Below are positions 1-8,922 of a DNA stretch of 41,071 bases, one piece after another (the stretch's first letter is position 1; each line of letters opens with the position of its first letter). The stretch is from an uncultured Ruminococcus sp. (GTDB lineage Bacteria > Bacillota > Clostridia > Oscillospirales > Acutalibacteraceae). The position numbers were made by a program, and so were the translations under genes. A model generated the notes under the pieces. The model worked only from the letters and a program-made list of their open reading frames with translations, had not been told where the DNA came from and searched no databases. The stretch spans positions 1 through 41,071 of the forward strand of contig CAJODM010000013.1 of assembly GCA_905233755.1 (NCBI GenBank). The letters run 5' to 3'.

Positions 1-77
1 CTGTCAAGGTCAAGGACGAAGTATGACGCAAATAGACGCAGTAATGCTTATAAAGTTTTAGGCCTAACAGACTACTA
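1..77. repeat. Partial copy of an inverted-repeat (MITE-like) element, cut by the window edge
   Basis: Positions 56-77 match 18 of 22 bases of the terminal repeat of the complete element at 10945-11103. Inside it, the stretch around 14-32 (GACGAAGTATGACG) aligns with the reverse complement of that element's interior (AACGAAGTATGGCG). The other end lies beyond the window. Bases 78-123, up to the stop codon of the reductase gene, show nothing recognisable. The relationship was found by eye, so the exact boundary is uncertain. Confidence 0.6.
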
Positions 78-123
78 GCGTTCAGAATGACATTTTTCTG
101 TTTTGCGACAGCCCCGATCGCGG

Positions 124-912
124 TTATTTGGCATACAGTTGATAGATGATGTAGTTGCTCAGCCGCGCGGGGAGCAGCTTGATTAGCACGCACACGAGCG
201 AGTATGACAGCCCGATCGCGTACAGGGGCTTTGGGCAGCGGCGCTTGGCGACCGAGACGATCTTCGCCGCGGCACGTGCGGGGGACATCCCGCTGCGCTC
301 GTCGAGCTCCATCTTCGCCACCGAGCGGCTGACGCGGCTGTCATAGGCGTCGTTGCCGTCAAAATCCCTCACCCGCGCATCGGTGAAGCCGGTGCGGATA
401 TCGCCGGGCATGACGGCGGCGATCCGTACCCCATAGGGGCGCACCTCGTTCTGCAGCGCGAGGGCATAGCTGTTCAGCCCTGCCTTGGTGACCGAGTACC
501 ATGTCTGGAACGGGATCGGCACCACGCCCGCCACCGAGCTGACGATGACGATACGTCCCCGCCGACACTCGCGCATCGAGGGGAGCACGGCGCGCACCAC
601 CCGATCGGTACCGAGAAGATTGACGTCGAGCTGGGTATGGATATCGTCGGGTTTGGCCATCTCGGCCGCCGAGGCGATCCCCATGCCGGCACAGCAGACG
701 AGCAGATCGATCCCGCCGCGCTCGGCGATCACTTGCTCAGATGCCGCGCGGACAGAGGCGTCATCGGTGACATCACAGCAGATCGGCGTAGCGCCGTCGG
801 GACATTGCTGCCGCCGCGAAAAGCCGTAGACCGTATAGCCCCGCTCACACAGCAGGCGCGCAACCTCGAACCCGATACCGCCGGACGCGCCGGTCACTAC
901 CGCAGTCTTCAT
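124..912 (-). CDS. Short-chain dehydrogenase/reductase, possible 3-keto-lipid reductase
   Basis: A 262-residue classical SDR oxidoreductase. Visible motifs are the NAD(P)-binding TGASGGIG at residues 7-14, N98, the catalytic serine S126, and Y139-x-x-x-K143 (YSVTK). The C-terminus ends in a hydrophobic stretch that could associate with membrane. An in-frame opening continues upstream to 1011, but ATG at 912 is preferred because it begins exactly at the SDR fold and shares one base with the stop of the preceding gene (TGATG), which implies translational coupling. The partner is a serine palmitoyltransferase-like synthase. By analogy with sphingolipid synthesis, this enzyme may reduce the 3-keto product of that synthase. 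The family assignment is firm; the substrate is inferred from the neighbour. Confidence 0.85.
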   Translation of the reverse strand: MKTAVVTGASGGIGFEVARLLCERGYTVYGFSRRQQCPDGATPICCDVTDDASVRAASEQVIAERGGIDLLVCCAGMGIASAAEMAKPDDIHTQLDVNLLGTDRVVRAVLPSMRECRRGRIVIVSSVAGVVPIPFQTWYSVTKAGLNSYALALQNEVRPYGVRIAAVMPGDIRTGFTDARVRDFDGNDAYDSRVSRSVAKMELDERSGMSPARAAAKIVSVAKRRCPKPLYAIGLSYSLVCVLIKLLPARLSNYIIYQLYAK

Positions 913-2093
913 CACGGCAGCGGGGTCTTGAGCACATCGGCGATGATATCGACCGCCTCGTCGATCAGCGCCTCGGTGTGCGTCGCCATATAGCTCGTGC
1001 GCAGCAGACACTCGGTTGGAGCAGTCGCCGGTGGGAGCACGGTGTTGACATATACGCCCGCGTCATAGAGCTGCTTGGCGCGGGTCAAAGTAGCGATGGC
1101 CTCATAGGTATAGATGGGGATGATGGGGGTCTCGCTCATGCGGATGCGGATCCCCTTATCCGTCAGCCGCTGACGCGCATAGGCAGAGATCGCCTGCAGC
1201 CGCTGCGGCAGCTCCGGCGTGCGCTCCAGCACCCGCAGCGCAGCCAGCGCCGAGGCACAGCTCGCCGGCGTGATGGACGCCGAGAAGATGAACGGGCGCG
1301 AGTTGTGGCGGACAAAGTTGACGACGCGCTCTGACCCCGCCATATAGCCGCCGAGCGATGCCAGGGACTTGGAGAAGGTGCCCATATAGATATCGACCTT
1401 GTCCTCCAGCCCAAAGTAGCTGGCGGTACCCCTGCCGCCGTCGCCGATGACACCCAGCCCGTGGGCGTCGTCCACCATCACCCCGGCGCCGTACTTCTCA
1501 GCGAGGGCGACGATCTCGGGGAGCTTGGCGATATCGCCGCTCATCGAGAACACACCGTCGGTCACGATCAGGATCCCTGCGCCGTCGGGCACCCGAGAAA
1601 GCTTATCCTCCAGGTCCTGCATATCCGCGTGCTTATAGCGCAGCATGGTACCGTTCGACAGCTTGCATCCGTCATAGATGCTCGCGTGGTTTTCGCGGTC
1701 GCATATCACATAGTCATGCCGCCCGATGAGCGCGCTGATGATCCCGAGGTTCGACTGGAATCCGGTGGAGAAGGTGGTCACCGCCTCCTTGTGCAAAAAC
1801 AGCGCCAGCTCCTGTTCAAGCTCCAGATGCAGCCGGAGCGTCCCGTTGAGGAACCGCGAGCCCGAGCAGCCGGAGCCGTACTGCTCATACGCGCGCACCC
1901 CCGCCTCGATGACCTCCTCGTTAGCAGTCAGCCCGAGGTAGTTGTTCGAGCCGAGCATGATGCGGCGCTTGCCCTCCATCATGACCTCGACATCCTGACG
2001 GCTTTCGAGCGCGTGAAAGTAGGGGTATATCCCCAGCTTCTTGATGTCCTCATCCTGATGGAATTCTTCACATTTCTCAAAAATCTTCCTCAT
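912..2093 (-). CDS. Alpha-oxoamine synthase, serine palmitoyltransferase-like
   Basis: A 393-residue PLP enzyme of the alpha-oxoamine synthase family (serine palmitoyltransferase, 8-amino-7-oxononanoate synthase, 2-amino-3-ketobutyrate CoA ligase). These condense an amino acid with an acyl-CoA and release CO2. Visible features are IYPYF near residue 22, GSNNYLGL at 48-55, GSGCSGSRFLNGT at 73-85, stacking H136, VDDAHG at 207-212, and the PLP lysine K242 in TFSKSLASLGG. From memory, length and motif wording resemble Bacteroidetes-type serine palmitoyltransferase more than BioF, and no biotin genes are nearby. It heads a two-gene unit with the reductase, behind its own promoter at 2134-2163. The SD-like AGGGG sits unusually far (14 nt) from the ATG. 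Acyl-CoA and amino acid substrates are inferred. Confidence 0.85.
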   Translation of the reverse strand: MRKIFEKCEEFHQDEDIKKLGIYPYFHALESRQDVEVMMEGKRRIMLGSNNYLGLTANEEVIEAGVRAYEQYGSGCSGSRFLNGTLRLHLELEQELALFLHKEAVTTFSTGFQSNLGIISALIGRHDYVICDRENHASIYDGCKLSNGTMLRYKHADMQDLEDKLSRVPDGAGILIVTDGVFSMSGDIAKLPEIVALAEKYGAGVMVDDAHGLGVIGDGGRGTASYFGLEDKVDIYMGTFSKSLASLGGYMAGSERVVNFVRHNSRPFIFSASITPASCASALAALRVLERTPELPQRLQAISAYARQRLTDKGIRIRMSETPIIPIYTYEAIATLTRAKQLYDAGVYVNTVLPPATAPTECLLRTSYMATHTEALIDEAVDIIADVLKTPLP

Positions 2094-2133
2094 GTTCTTG
2101 TATCAGACCCCTCATGGTATTCTCATATATTAT

Positions 2134-2163
2134 ATTATACGCTATCTGTGCACGATCTGTCAA
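2134..2163 (-). promoter_or_regulatory. Sigma-A-type promoter for the SPT-like/SDR operon
   Basis: On the minus strand, TTGACA (2163-2158) and TATAAT (2139-2134) are separated by 18 bp. Both hexamers are perfect consensus. The expected start of transcription is near 2127, giving a leader of roughly 35 nt. Confidence 0.8.
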
Positions 2164-2174
2164 ACCGTGTCGGA

Positions 2175-3605
2175 TCACGTTGCCCGTCGGTGCAGCCGCT
2201 GTCGCAGCCATCGGTACACGCGTACGGGGAAGAGATGATAGATGCGATCGAGCTGCTGCTTGTAGCGGGCGGCTTCGGCGCTCTTCTTCTTGAGCGACTG
2301 CTTGGTGCTGTCGAGCTTGTCCTGGGTGAACGACAGCCGGGTGTTCAGCTTCTGCAGCCGGATCTCGCTGCGGCGCAGCTGACGGCGCAGCTCCTTGATC
2401 TCATACTTGCGGTTCTGGGAGATGTTGAACAGCGTCAGGTAGCAGTACTTGCCGCGCTGGAGCTTGGTGCGATAGTCGGTGACATCCTCGCTGTCGGGCG
2501 GCGACAGCGCGCGCATCCGATCACACACCTGCTCGAACGGATAGATCTCGCCGCTTTGACACAGGATCGCGCACAGCGTATCGAACAGAAACCGGTACAG
2601 CGACATCATGTAGTCGCTGTCGGGATGATAGTCGGTGTCCGCGAGCAGCCGGTTCACAAGCTCGGGCACCCGATCGCTGTCGGACAGCTCGATCGCCCGA
2701 TCGGGATAGCCGATGTTGCGGTAGAACGGCGGGATCTTGTCGTTCCAGATCAGGTTCAGCGACGGTACGCCGAGCGAGTAGGCGATGATGGACGAGTGCA
2801 TCCGGATCGCGACCACGGCGTCGAACGACGCGATCGCGCGGATGACCTCGCGCGTCGAATCGGGATAGACGAACCTGTCGTCGGCGTGCTCCAGCTTGCG
2901 GGCAAAGTGCCCCATGGTATTGTTATCGAGAAAGCTGCCGTTCGTATAGAACCGATAGTCGATGCCCGACATCTCCAGCACCGACGAGAGCGACAAGAGG
3001 TAGTCCTCCTCCTTCTCAATATTCCAGTTGCGGCCGTTGGCGGTGAACAGCCCGCCGCGCACCACGTTGATGCCGATGATCGGATGATCGGGCTTATCGC
3101 GTCGGGCACACCGGATATCCTCGTCATACAGGTACCGCGTCCATACCGCGGGATCACACACCGGTAGGACAGGATAGCTGCACCCTGTCGTGAACGGCGC
3201 GAACACCTCGGCGTTCTCGCGCACCGACATCGCCCGCACACACGGACGGCGCAGCACGGCGTTCAGCCGCGCGGTGTTCTCGTCGGTGTCCTCCATATGG
3301 TTGAGTCCGAGCGACGAGAATACCACCGGGATATCCCGCTCATCGGCGATGGCGGTCACCGCCTCGATATGGTCGAGGGTCCTTAGGTTGTTCACCCCGA
3401 ACATCGCGCCCCCCGCAAAGAAGATAAGGTCGCTGGAACAGACGCGCTGCTCGTCGATATCCTTGATGTGCATGGAGGAGTGGACGACGTCATCCGTACC
3501 GATACCAAGGTTCTCGAGCACCACCGTCAGCAGCGCCCGAAAACATGTGCGTATCAGCATGTCTCCGAAGTTGTCGTCATAGAAGGAAATCAGAAGGATG
3601 TTCAT
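2175..3605 (-). CDS. Polysaccharide pyruvyl transferase family protein with C-terminal coiled coil
   Basis: 476 residues. The first ~370 match the polysaccharide pyruvyl transferase family (CsaB/WcaK-like GT-B fold). Features are DNFGD at 11-15, FFAGGAMFG at 62-70, and the conserved RMH (R268, H270) followed by WNDK at 287-290. Relatives transfer pyruvate from phosphoenolpyruvate to wall or exopolysaccharide sugars, although some act on other substrates. Residues about 400-455 are a charged heptad-like coiled coil, and the tail is very basic (HRRAT end), suggesting oligomerisation or membrane contact. The SD GGAGG lies 6 nt before the ATG, and there is a promoter at 3638-3666. It points the same way as the SPT/SDR pair downstream, which has its own promoter, so a joint role is only possible. 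Confidence 0.8.
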   Translation of the reverse strand: MNILLISFYDDNFGDMLIRTCFRALLTVVLENLGIGTDDVVHSSMHIKDIDEQRVCSSDLIFFAGGAMFGVNNLRTLDHIEAVTAIADERDIPVVFSSLGLNHMEDTDENTARLNAVLRRPCVRAMSVRENAEVFAPFTTGCSYPVLPVCDPAVWTRYLYDEDIRCARRDKPDHPIIGINVVRGGLFTANGRNWNIEKEEDYLLSLSSVLEMSGIDYRFYTNGSFLDNNTMGHFARKLEHADDRFVYPDSTREVIRAIASFDAVVAIRMHSSIIAYSLGVPSLNLIWNDKIPPFYRNIGYPDRAIELSDSDRVPELVNRLLADTDYHPDSDYMMSLYRFLFDTLCAILCQSGEIYPFEQVCDRMRALSPPDSEDVTDYRTKLQRGKYCYLTLFNISQNRKYEIKELRRQLRRSEIRLQKLNTRLSFTQDKLDSTKQSLKKKSAEAARYKQQLDRIYHLFPVRVYRWLRQRLHRRAT

Positions 3606-3637
3606 AGGGTCCTCCGCTTATGTGCATATACATTCTT

Positions 3638-3666
3638 ATTATATAGGAGAACGGTGGTTTTTACAA
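3638..3666 (-). promoter_or_regulatory. Sigma-A-type promoter for the pyruvyl-transferase-family gene
   Basis: On the minus strand, TTGTAA (3666-3661), a 17-bp spacer and TATAAT (3643-3638). The gap 3606-3758 holds this promoter and no clear terminator for the upstream LtrA-like gene. Confidence 0.7.
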
Positions 3667-3758
3667 TCTTTTTGGAGAATTATAGCGAAAAATGATGGAT
3701 CGTGCCCCTCCTCATGCGAGCAGGGATCCGATCCATCCGGCTGAATAAACACTGTTTT

Positions 3759-4892
3759 TCAGGAAGAAGAGGGGTTGTTCGGCCGCGTACCGTACAGATA
3801 GAACCGCAGGAACATCCCAAAGACATACACCACCGACAAAAGGATATTCACGACCATGTGCTCTCTGAAGATGAGCATCGCGGCGACAAATCCGACAGTA
3901 AGGCCGATCACCGGCAGCAGGAACCGCCGACACAGCTTCATGGTGCTCTTGGAGTACCGCATCAGCGCGATCAGACACACGAAGAACAGCAGGAACGACC
4001 CGACAAGGAACAGCGTCTTGGGCATGAGAGAGACCTCCTCCTTTCGCATGAACTCGAGGGCGACCGTCAGGTTGTTCATCGAGAAGATGAGGAAGATGTG
4101 GATGAGCATATACATCACGCCGGTCGTCCTCAGCTCGCGGTCGATGATATGGTTATAGAGCATCTCATAGCTGAGAAACAGCGCGACAATGATCAGAAAT
4201 CCCATCAGCGAGAAGTAGAACGAGCGGAGCGTGAACGCCCCCTCAAAGTACCCCGCCACGGCGATGATCATCTCGCCGAACGTGAACACCACATACAGCA
4301 TGATCCGCTCACTCAGGTGGGAGAAGTCAATGAGCGTTATCTTGCGGTCATCGGCAAAGAACGCCGTCATCCCGATACCGAAGAGGATCGGGATCACCGA
4401 GGACCCCATCGGCAGAAAGAGCGCGGCCACTACCAGCGCTGCCTCAGAGAACAGCACGATCCCCATCCTGCGGATGGTGCGTATCACGTCGGGATCGTCG
4501 CGGTGATGCCGCATCTCGATCAGGTACTGGGCACCGATGTTGACAAGGATCAGCGCCCACGCGATATGGTACTGGGTATGATAGCTCTCCCATCCGCTGT
4601 GCGTCGCCTCGCCGATATAGTACAGCAGGTACATGTTCAAGAACATGAAGACATGATCCCGCACCCCGTTGCGGCCGAACATATTGGTGTAGAAGGTCGA
4701 GAAGCTCCATATCTGGATAACGGCGAGTGTCGCAAGGAAATAGGCGGCGAACCGCTCGCCGGTGATAAACTCGCCCTCGCTCACTATGAGCAGCGAGTTG
4801 TTCCGACCGATGATATAGACGAAGATCAGATCATAGATCAGCTCGAGGTATTCGACCTTCTTTTCTCTGAGCGATTGGACGATCTCTTTCAT
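3759..4892 (-). CDS. Low temperature requirement A (LtrA)-like membrane protein
   Basis: 377 residues, mostly hydrophobic, with roughly ten membrane segments. The two family signatures are present: E14 to Y20 (EYLELIYDLIFV region) near the N-terminus, and SERIMLYVVFTFGEMII at 194-210, matching the ER...GE pattern of LtrA proteins. LtrA was named from a Listeria cold-growth phenotype; its biochemical role is unknown. The gene starts 13 bases after the mreB-like stop, so it is probably co-transcribed with it. The SD is weak (GGGGT). Family assignment is confident; function is unknown. Confidence 0.8.
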   Translation of the reverse strand: MKEIVQSLREKKVEYLELIYDLIFVYIIGRNNSLLIVSEGEFITGERFAAYFLATLAVIQIWSFSTFYTNMFGRNGVRDHVFMFLNMYLLYYIGEATHSGWESYHTQYHIAWALILVNIGAQYLIEMRHHRDDPDVIRTIRRMGIVLFSEAALVVAALFLPMGSSVIPILFGIGMTAFFADDRKITLIDFSHLSERIMLYVVFTFGEMIIAVAGYFEGAFTLRSFYFSLMGFLIIVALFLSYEMLYNHIIDRELRTTGVMYMLIHIFLIFSMNNLTVALEFMRKEEVSLMPKTLFLVGSFLLFFVCLIALMRYSKSTMKLCRRFLLPVIGLTVGFVAAMLIFREHMVVNILLSVVYVFGMFLRFYLYGTRPNNPSSS

Positions 4893-4905
4893 GCTGTCAA
4901 CCCCA

Positions 4906-5919
4906 TCAGTAGACCGTCATCAGCGGGTTGAGGGACGATTTCTGTGCCTCGGCCTCCTCGATGAACGCGGTCGCGCGATAGCATCCGCGGACGACCGCCG
5001 ACATCGGATCGTCAGCGATACGCACGGCGATACCGGTCTCTCGCTCCAGCAGCTCGCGCAGCCCGATCAGCTGGGACAGCCCGCCCGTCAGGGTGATGCC
5101 GTCGCTGTGGATATCGGCGAGCAGCTCGGGTGGCGTCTGTTCGAGCACATCCATGATGGCGGACACGATCGATATACCGATATCCGCGATCGCGAGCATC
5201 ACCTCGCTCGAGCTGATATCGACCCACTTCGGCAGCCCGCGGATCGCGTCCCTGCCCTTGAGGCGGAAGGTGGCGTCCTGCTGCGGCTTGATCACACAGG
5301 CGATCGCCTCCTTGCAGCGCTGTGCCATCGCCTTGCCGATGATGAGGTTATAGTTGCGGCGGGCGTACTTGATGATCTCCTCGTCCATGGCGTTGCCGGC
5401 GGTCTTGATGGTCTTGGTGACCGAGACCCCGCCGAGCGTCATCACCGAGATATCCACCGTGCCCGCGCCCAGGTCGGCCAGCATGACCCCGTGGGGGCTC
5501 ATGATGTCGATGCCGCATCCGAACGCCGCCGCCTTGGAGGATTCGATCAGCAGCACCCGCCGCACCCCAAAGCTGGAGATCGCGCCGACGATGGCGCGCT
5601 TCTCGACCTCGGTGATCTCGCCGGGGATGCACGCGACGACACGCGGCATCACGACCCTGCCGGTGCATACCTCGCCCATGAAGATGTTCACCAGCTCCTC
5701 GACAAGCCCGCTCTCGGCGATGACGCCGCCCTCGAGCGGGAACACCACCTTGACGCGGCTCGAGGTGCGGCCGAGCATCCGGTATGCTTCTGTGCCGTAG
5801 GAGAGGATCTCGTTGGTCTCGACGTTATAGGCGATGACCGATGGCTCATCGATGGCGTTCTCCTCTTGATTCGTTCTCAGGCGCGCGTTCGCGGTGCCGA
5901 GATCCAACGCTATATCCAT
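4906..5919 (-). CDS. mreB: MreB/Mbl-type rod-shape actin homologue
   Basis: 337 residues of the bacterial actin family, which forms membrane-bound filaments guiding side-wall peptidoglycan synthesis. Visible are phosphate loop 1 DLGTAN at 6-11, phosphate loop 2 DLGAGTVDI at 149-157, and the adenosine motif LTGG at 277-280. The start is placed at 5919, not the in-frame ATG at 5928, because the SD AAAGG abuts the upstream ATG but lies 9 nt from this one. No mreC or mreD follows; the next gene is LtrA-like. It could equally be the Mbl or MreBH paralogue. Several positions differ from textbook MreB (for example NARLRTN after the first phosphate loop), so it is a divergent copy. Confidence 0.88.
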   Translation of the reverse strand: MDIALDLGTANARLRTNQEENAIDEPSVIAYNVETNEILSYGTEAYRMLGRTSSRVKVVFPLEGGVIAESGLVEELVNIFMGEVCTGRVVMPRVVACIPGEITEVEKRAIVGAISSFGVRRVLLIESSKAAAFGCGIDIMSPHGVMLADLGAGTVDISVMTLGGVSVTKTIKTAGNAMDEEIIKYARRNYNLIIGKAMAQRCKEAIACVIKPQQDATFRLKGRDAIRGLPKWVDISSSEVMLAIADIGISIVSAIMDVLEQTPPELLADIHSDGITLTGGLSQLIGLRELLERETGIAVRIADDPMSAVVRGCYRATAFIEEAEAQKSSLNPLMTVY

Positions 5920-5951
5920 GGTTATCATCCTTTCCGATTCAGTCTATGTCC

Positions 5952-5980
5952 ATCATACCGTACCGAACGCCGCTTTTCAA
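5952..5980 (-). promoter_or_regulatory. Sigma-A-type promoter for the mreB-like gene
   Basis: On the minus strand, TTGAAA (5980-5975), a 17-bp spacer and TATGAT (5957-5952). It lies in the 73-base gap between the comF stop and the mreB start, so mreB need not depend on comF transcription. Confidence 0.7.
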
Positions 5981-5992
5981 GTTACAACTTGG

Positions 5993-6661
5993 TTATAAAC
6001 GCGGGATATCCCGAACAGGCGCGCCGGCGTTCGCGATCGCCGCGCAGCAGATGAGCGCGGGGTGAGCCGTTGTCAGCGTGCGGATACACTCGGCGAGCGT
6101 CGCGCCGCTGGTGGTGATATCGTCGATAAGCAGGATGGTTCTGCCCTCGGTTGCGGCGGGATCGGTCAGGCAAAAGGCGTTCCTTAGGTTCTTCTTACGC
6201 TCCCGATAGCTCAGCTTATGCTGCTGTCTCGTCTGCTTCACCTTGATGAGCAGGTCGAGCATCGGGATGCCGAGCTCCTCTGAGATCGTCTTTGCGAGCA
6301 GCTTTGACTGGTTATATCCGCGCCGCTTCTCGTCCTTGATGTACATCGGGACATAGGTGACGGCGTCGAGCGGGACGCTTCTGTAACAGATGCGGATATC
6401 CCGCACCATCAACAGCGCAAGCTGACGCGCGAACTGCGGGTGGTGATGGAACTTCATGTGGATGATCGCGCGGCGCACCTTGCCGGTGTACTCGAACGAC
6501 GAGACGCACCGGCACCCTCCCGCGCCGCGCAGGATGACCGTGCGACAGGAGAGATAGTTGTCCCGACACCGATCGCACGCGACCGCGTCCGGCTCGACTA
6601 CCGCGCCGCAGTAGGGACACCGGTCGGGATAGAAGAAGGCGATCAGCTTTCGCATCTTCAT
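5993..6661 (-). CDS. comF: ComF family protein (zinc finger plus phosphoribosyltransferase fold)
   Basis: 222 residues. The N-terminal four-cysteine zinc site is C15, C18, C29, C32. The RGYNQ box is at 114-118, and the PRPP-binding loop LLIDDITTSGAT at 177-188 is typical of type I phosphoribosyltransferases. ComF proteins assist natural transformation in Bacillus and Haemophilus, apparently through contact with helicase and primosome proteins. The start overlaps the recD2 stop by four bases (ATGA), indicating coupling, so DNA uptake/repair is a sensible theme. comEC lies at 27.6 kb in the same window. Length is normal for the family. Confidence 0.9.
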   Translation of the reverse strand: MKMRKLIAFFYPDRCPYCGAVVEPDAVACDRCRDNYLSCRTVILRGAGGCRCVSSFEYTGKVRRAIIHMKFHHHPQFARQLALLMVRDIRICYRSVPLDAVTYVPMYIKDEKRRGYNQSKLLAKTISEELGIPMLDLLIKVKQTRQQHKLSYRERKKNLRNAFCLTDPAATEGRTILLIDDITTSGATLAECIRTLTTAHPALICCAAIANAGAPVRDIPRL

Positions 6662-8889
6662 ACGCCGCCTCCGTCATGGGACGATATCCCCCGAACGAGA
6701 AAAACCTTCAGCCCGCTGTAGCGGAGGAACCGGCGGTTGTTCTCGACCATATACCGCAGCGCCGACTCGTCGCCGACGATAACAAGGAGCTTTCGCGCGC
6801 GCGTTACGGCGGTATAGAGGAGGTTGCGGTACATCAGCTGGGGCGCGATGCGGCTCATCGGCAGCACCACACAGTCGAACTCGTTGCCCTGGCTCTTGTG
6901 CACCGTACAGGCATAGGCGAGCTCCAGGTCGCTCACCGTATCGCTGTCATAGGTCGCCGTCTTGTCATCAAAGCGCACCTTGTAGCTTTTGGCGGCAGGG
7001 TTGACCTCGGTCAGCACCCCGATATCGCCGTTGAACACGCCCTCGCCGTACTCGCCGTTCTCCTTGGTCCAGAGGATGTCATAGTTGTTGCGGCTCTGCA
7101 TCACCTTGTCGCCCTCGTACAGGGTATGGTACCCGACCTTGACCCCGCGGGACGGGTGGGGGTTGATAAGATTCTGCAGCCGTGTATTCAGCTCCATCGT
7201 GCCGAGCATCCCCTTGCGGGTAGGGGAGAGCACCTGGATGTTCTCGTGCATCGTATAGCCGAAGCTCTCGGGCAGCCGCCGTGTACACAGGTCGGATACC
7301 GTGAAGGCGGTCTCCTCCTGTGAAATGGTGTGCAGGAAGAAGAAGTCGCTGTCCTTGCCCCCGATATCGGGCATCACGCCGTCGATGATACGGTGGGCGT
7401 TGGTGACGATCAAGCTCTGCATCGACTGGCGGAATATTTCTTTCAGAGAAATAACAGGGATTGTCTCCGAGGCGATGAGGTCGGCGAGCACGTTGCCCGC
7501 CCCGACCGACGGCAGCTGGTTGGAGTCGCCGACGAGGATCAGCCGGCACGACAGCGGCATCGCCCGCATCACGCTCTCGAGCAGCAAACAGTCCACCATC
7601 GACATCTCGTCGATCACCAGCGCATCGCACGAGAGCAGGTTGCGCTCGTTGCGCTTGAACACCGGCTTGTCATCGACGTCATAGCTCGCCTCGAGCATCC
7701 GGTGGATGGTCTTTGCCTCGACGCCGGTGACGGCGGTCATCCGCTGGGCGGCGCGTCCGGTCGGCGCGCACAGCATCACCTTCTGGCCGTTCTCCCATAG
7801 CAGCCGGATGATGGCGTTGAGGGTGGTGGTCTTGCCGGTGCCGGGCCCGCCGGTGAGGATGAGCAGCCCTTCGCTGAGTGCGGCGGTGATGGCGTCCTTC
7901 TGCAGCGCGGCATAGGCGATACCGGTCTGTGATTCGATATCGCGGATCTTGCGCTCGGCGTCGGGGATCCGCATCGCCGGGAACCGCCTCAGCATCTGCA
8001 GCCGCGAGGCGATATAGCGCTCGGCGTCATACAGCGCGGGCAGGAAGATGAACCTTGTATCGTCGAATATATCGCTCGACAGCGTGCCGTCCTCGATCAT
8101 GCTGTCGAGCGTTGATTCGGCAGCGGCGGTATCGACGCCGAGCATCGACGCGGTGGTGGCGCACAGCTTGTCCGAGGGCAGACAGGTATGGCCGTTGAGC
8201 CGGTTGTGGCTGAGCACGTGGGCGAGCCCCGCTCGCACCCGTATCCGCTCGTCGGCGGTATGATGACCCGCAAGCGCGATGCGGTCGGCGGTCTCGAACG
8301 AGATGCCCAGCCCCTCCTCGCACATCAGATAGGGGTTCTCCTCGATAGCGGTGACGGCGGCGGTGCCGTAGCGCTTCCATAGCTTGACCGCGCTCGACGG
8401 CGGGATCGAGTAGGCGGCGAGATACACCATCAGCTCGCGCATCCCGACCACCTGTCGGAGCTGCTCGCTGATATCGAGCGCCTTGGACTCGCTGATGCCG
8501 CGCAGCTTTGCCACCCGCATCGGCTCGTTCTCGAGCACCGCGAGGGTGTCCGCGCCGAACGCCTCTACCAGCCGCCGCGCGGTAGAAGGGCCGATCCCCT
8601 TGATCGCGCCCGACGAGAGGTACTTGAGGATGCCGTCGAGGTTCTCGGGCATCGCGCGCTCAAACCCGCTGACCGCGAACTGCTCGCCGTAGGAGGGGTG
8701 GTTTCTGAACACGCCCACAAGCCGCACCGTCTCGCCGACGCTGACCAGCGGCATCGTGCCGGTGGCGGTGATCATGCTGTCCTCGCCCGCAAGCTCGATG
8801 ACGGTATAGCCGTTCTGCTCGTTGCGATAGATGACCGCCTCGACCTGACCCGATAGCTCCAGTAGATTTTCTGTGTTGTCTAAGCTCAT
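6658..8889 (-). CDS. recD2: RecD2-type ATP-dependent 5'-3' DNA helicase
   Basis: 743 residues, the usual length for the RecD2/YrrC family that works without RecBC. The order is an N-terminal OB-like region, helix-hairpin-helix repeats (ISSGAIKGIGPSTA-like segment near 92-104), a linker, and then the superfamily 1 motor. The Walker A motif GGPGTGKTTT is at 347-356, the Walker B VIDEMSMVD near 430, and the C-terminal motif VI region contains AVTRARKLLVIVG. The enzyme is linked to repair and to processing of stalled replication in Firmicutes. An SD AGGGAA precedes the ATG by 7 nt. It is transcribed divergently from the CofE-like gene and is coupled to comF downstream. Confidence 0.92.
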   Translation of the reverse strand: MSLDNTENLLELSGQVEAVIYRNEQNGYTVIELAGEDSMITATGTMPLVSVGETVRLVGVFRNHPSYGEQFAVSGFERAMPENLDGILKYLSSGAIKGIGPSTARRLVEAFGADTLAVLENEPMRVAKLRGISESKALDISEQLRQVVGMRELMVYLAAYSIPPSSAVKLWKRYGTAAVTAIEENPYLMCEEGLGISFETADRIALAGHHTADERIRVRAGLAHVLSHNRLNGHTCLPSDKLCATTASMLGVDTAAAESTLDSMIEDGTLSSDIFDDTRFIFLPALYDAERYIASRLQMLRRFPAMRIPDAERKIRDIESQTGIAYAALQKDAITAALSEGLLILTGGPGTGKTTTLNAIIRLLWENGQKVMLCAPTGRAAQRMTAVTGVEAKTIHRMLEASYDVDDKPVFKRNERNLLSCDALVIDEMSMVDCLLLESVMRAMPLSCRLILVGDSNQLPSVGAGNVLADLIASETIPVISLKEIFRQSMQSLIVTNAHRIIDGVMPDIGGKDSDFFFLHTISQEETAFTVSDLCTRRLPESFGYTMHENIQVLSPTRKGMLGTMELNTRLQNLINPHPSRGVKVGYHTLYEGDKVMQSRNNYDILWTKENGEYGEGVFNGDIGVLTEVNPAAKSYKVRFDDKTATYDSDTVSDLELAYACTVHKSQGNEFDCVVLPMSRIAPQLMYRNLLYTAVTRARKLLVIVGDESALRYMVENNRRFLRYSGLKVFLVRGISSHDGGGV

Positions 8890-8922
8890 AATAATTCCCT
8901 AAAAGAAAATAATAATCAGAGG

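Noticed and set aside
5920..5928. MreB start at the upstream ATG (5928)
   Set aside because: The SD AAAGG directly touches that ATG, leaving no spacing; ATG at 5919 has a workable spacing.
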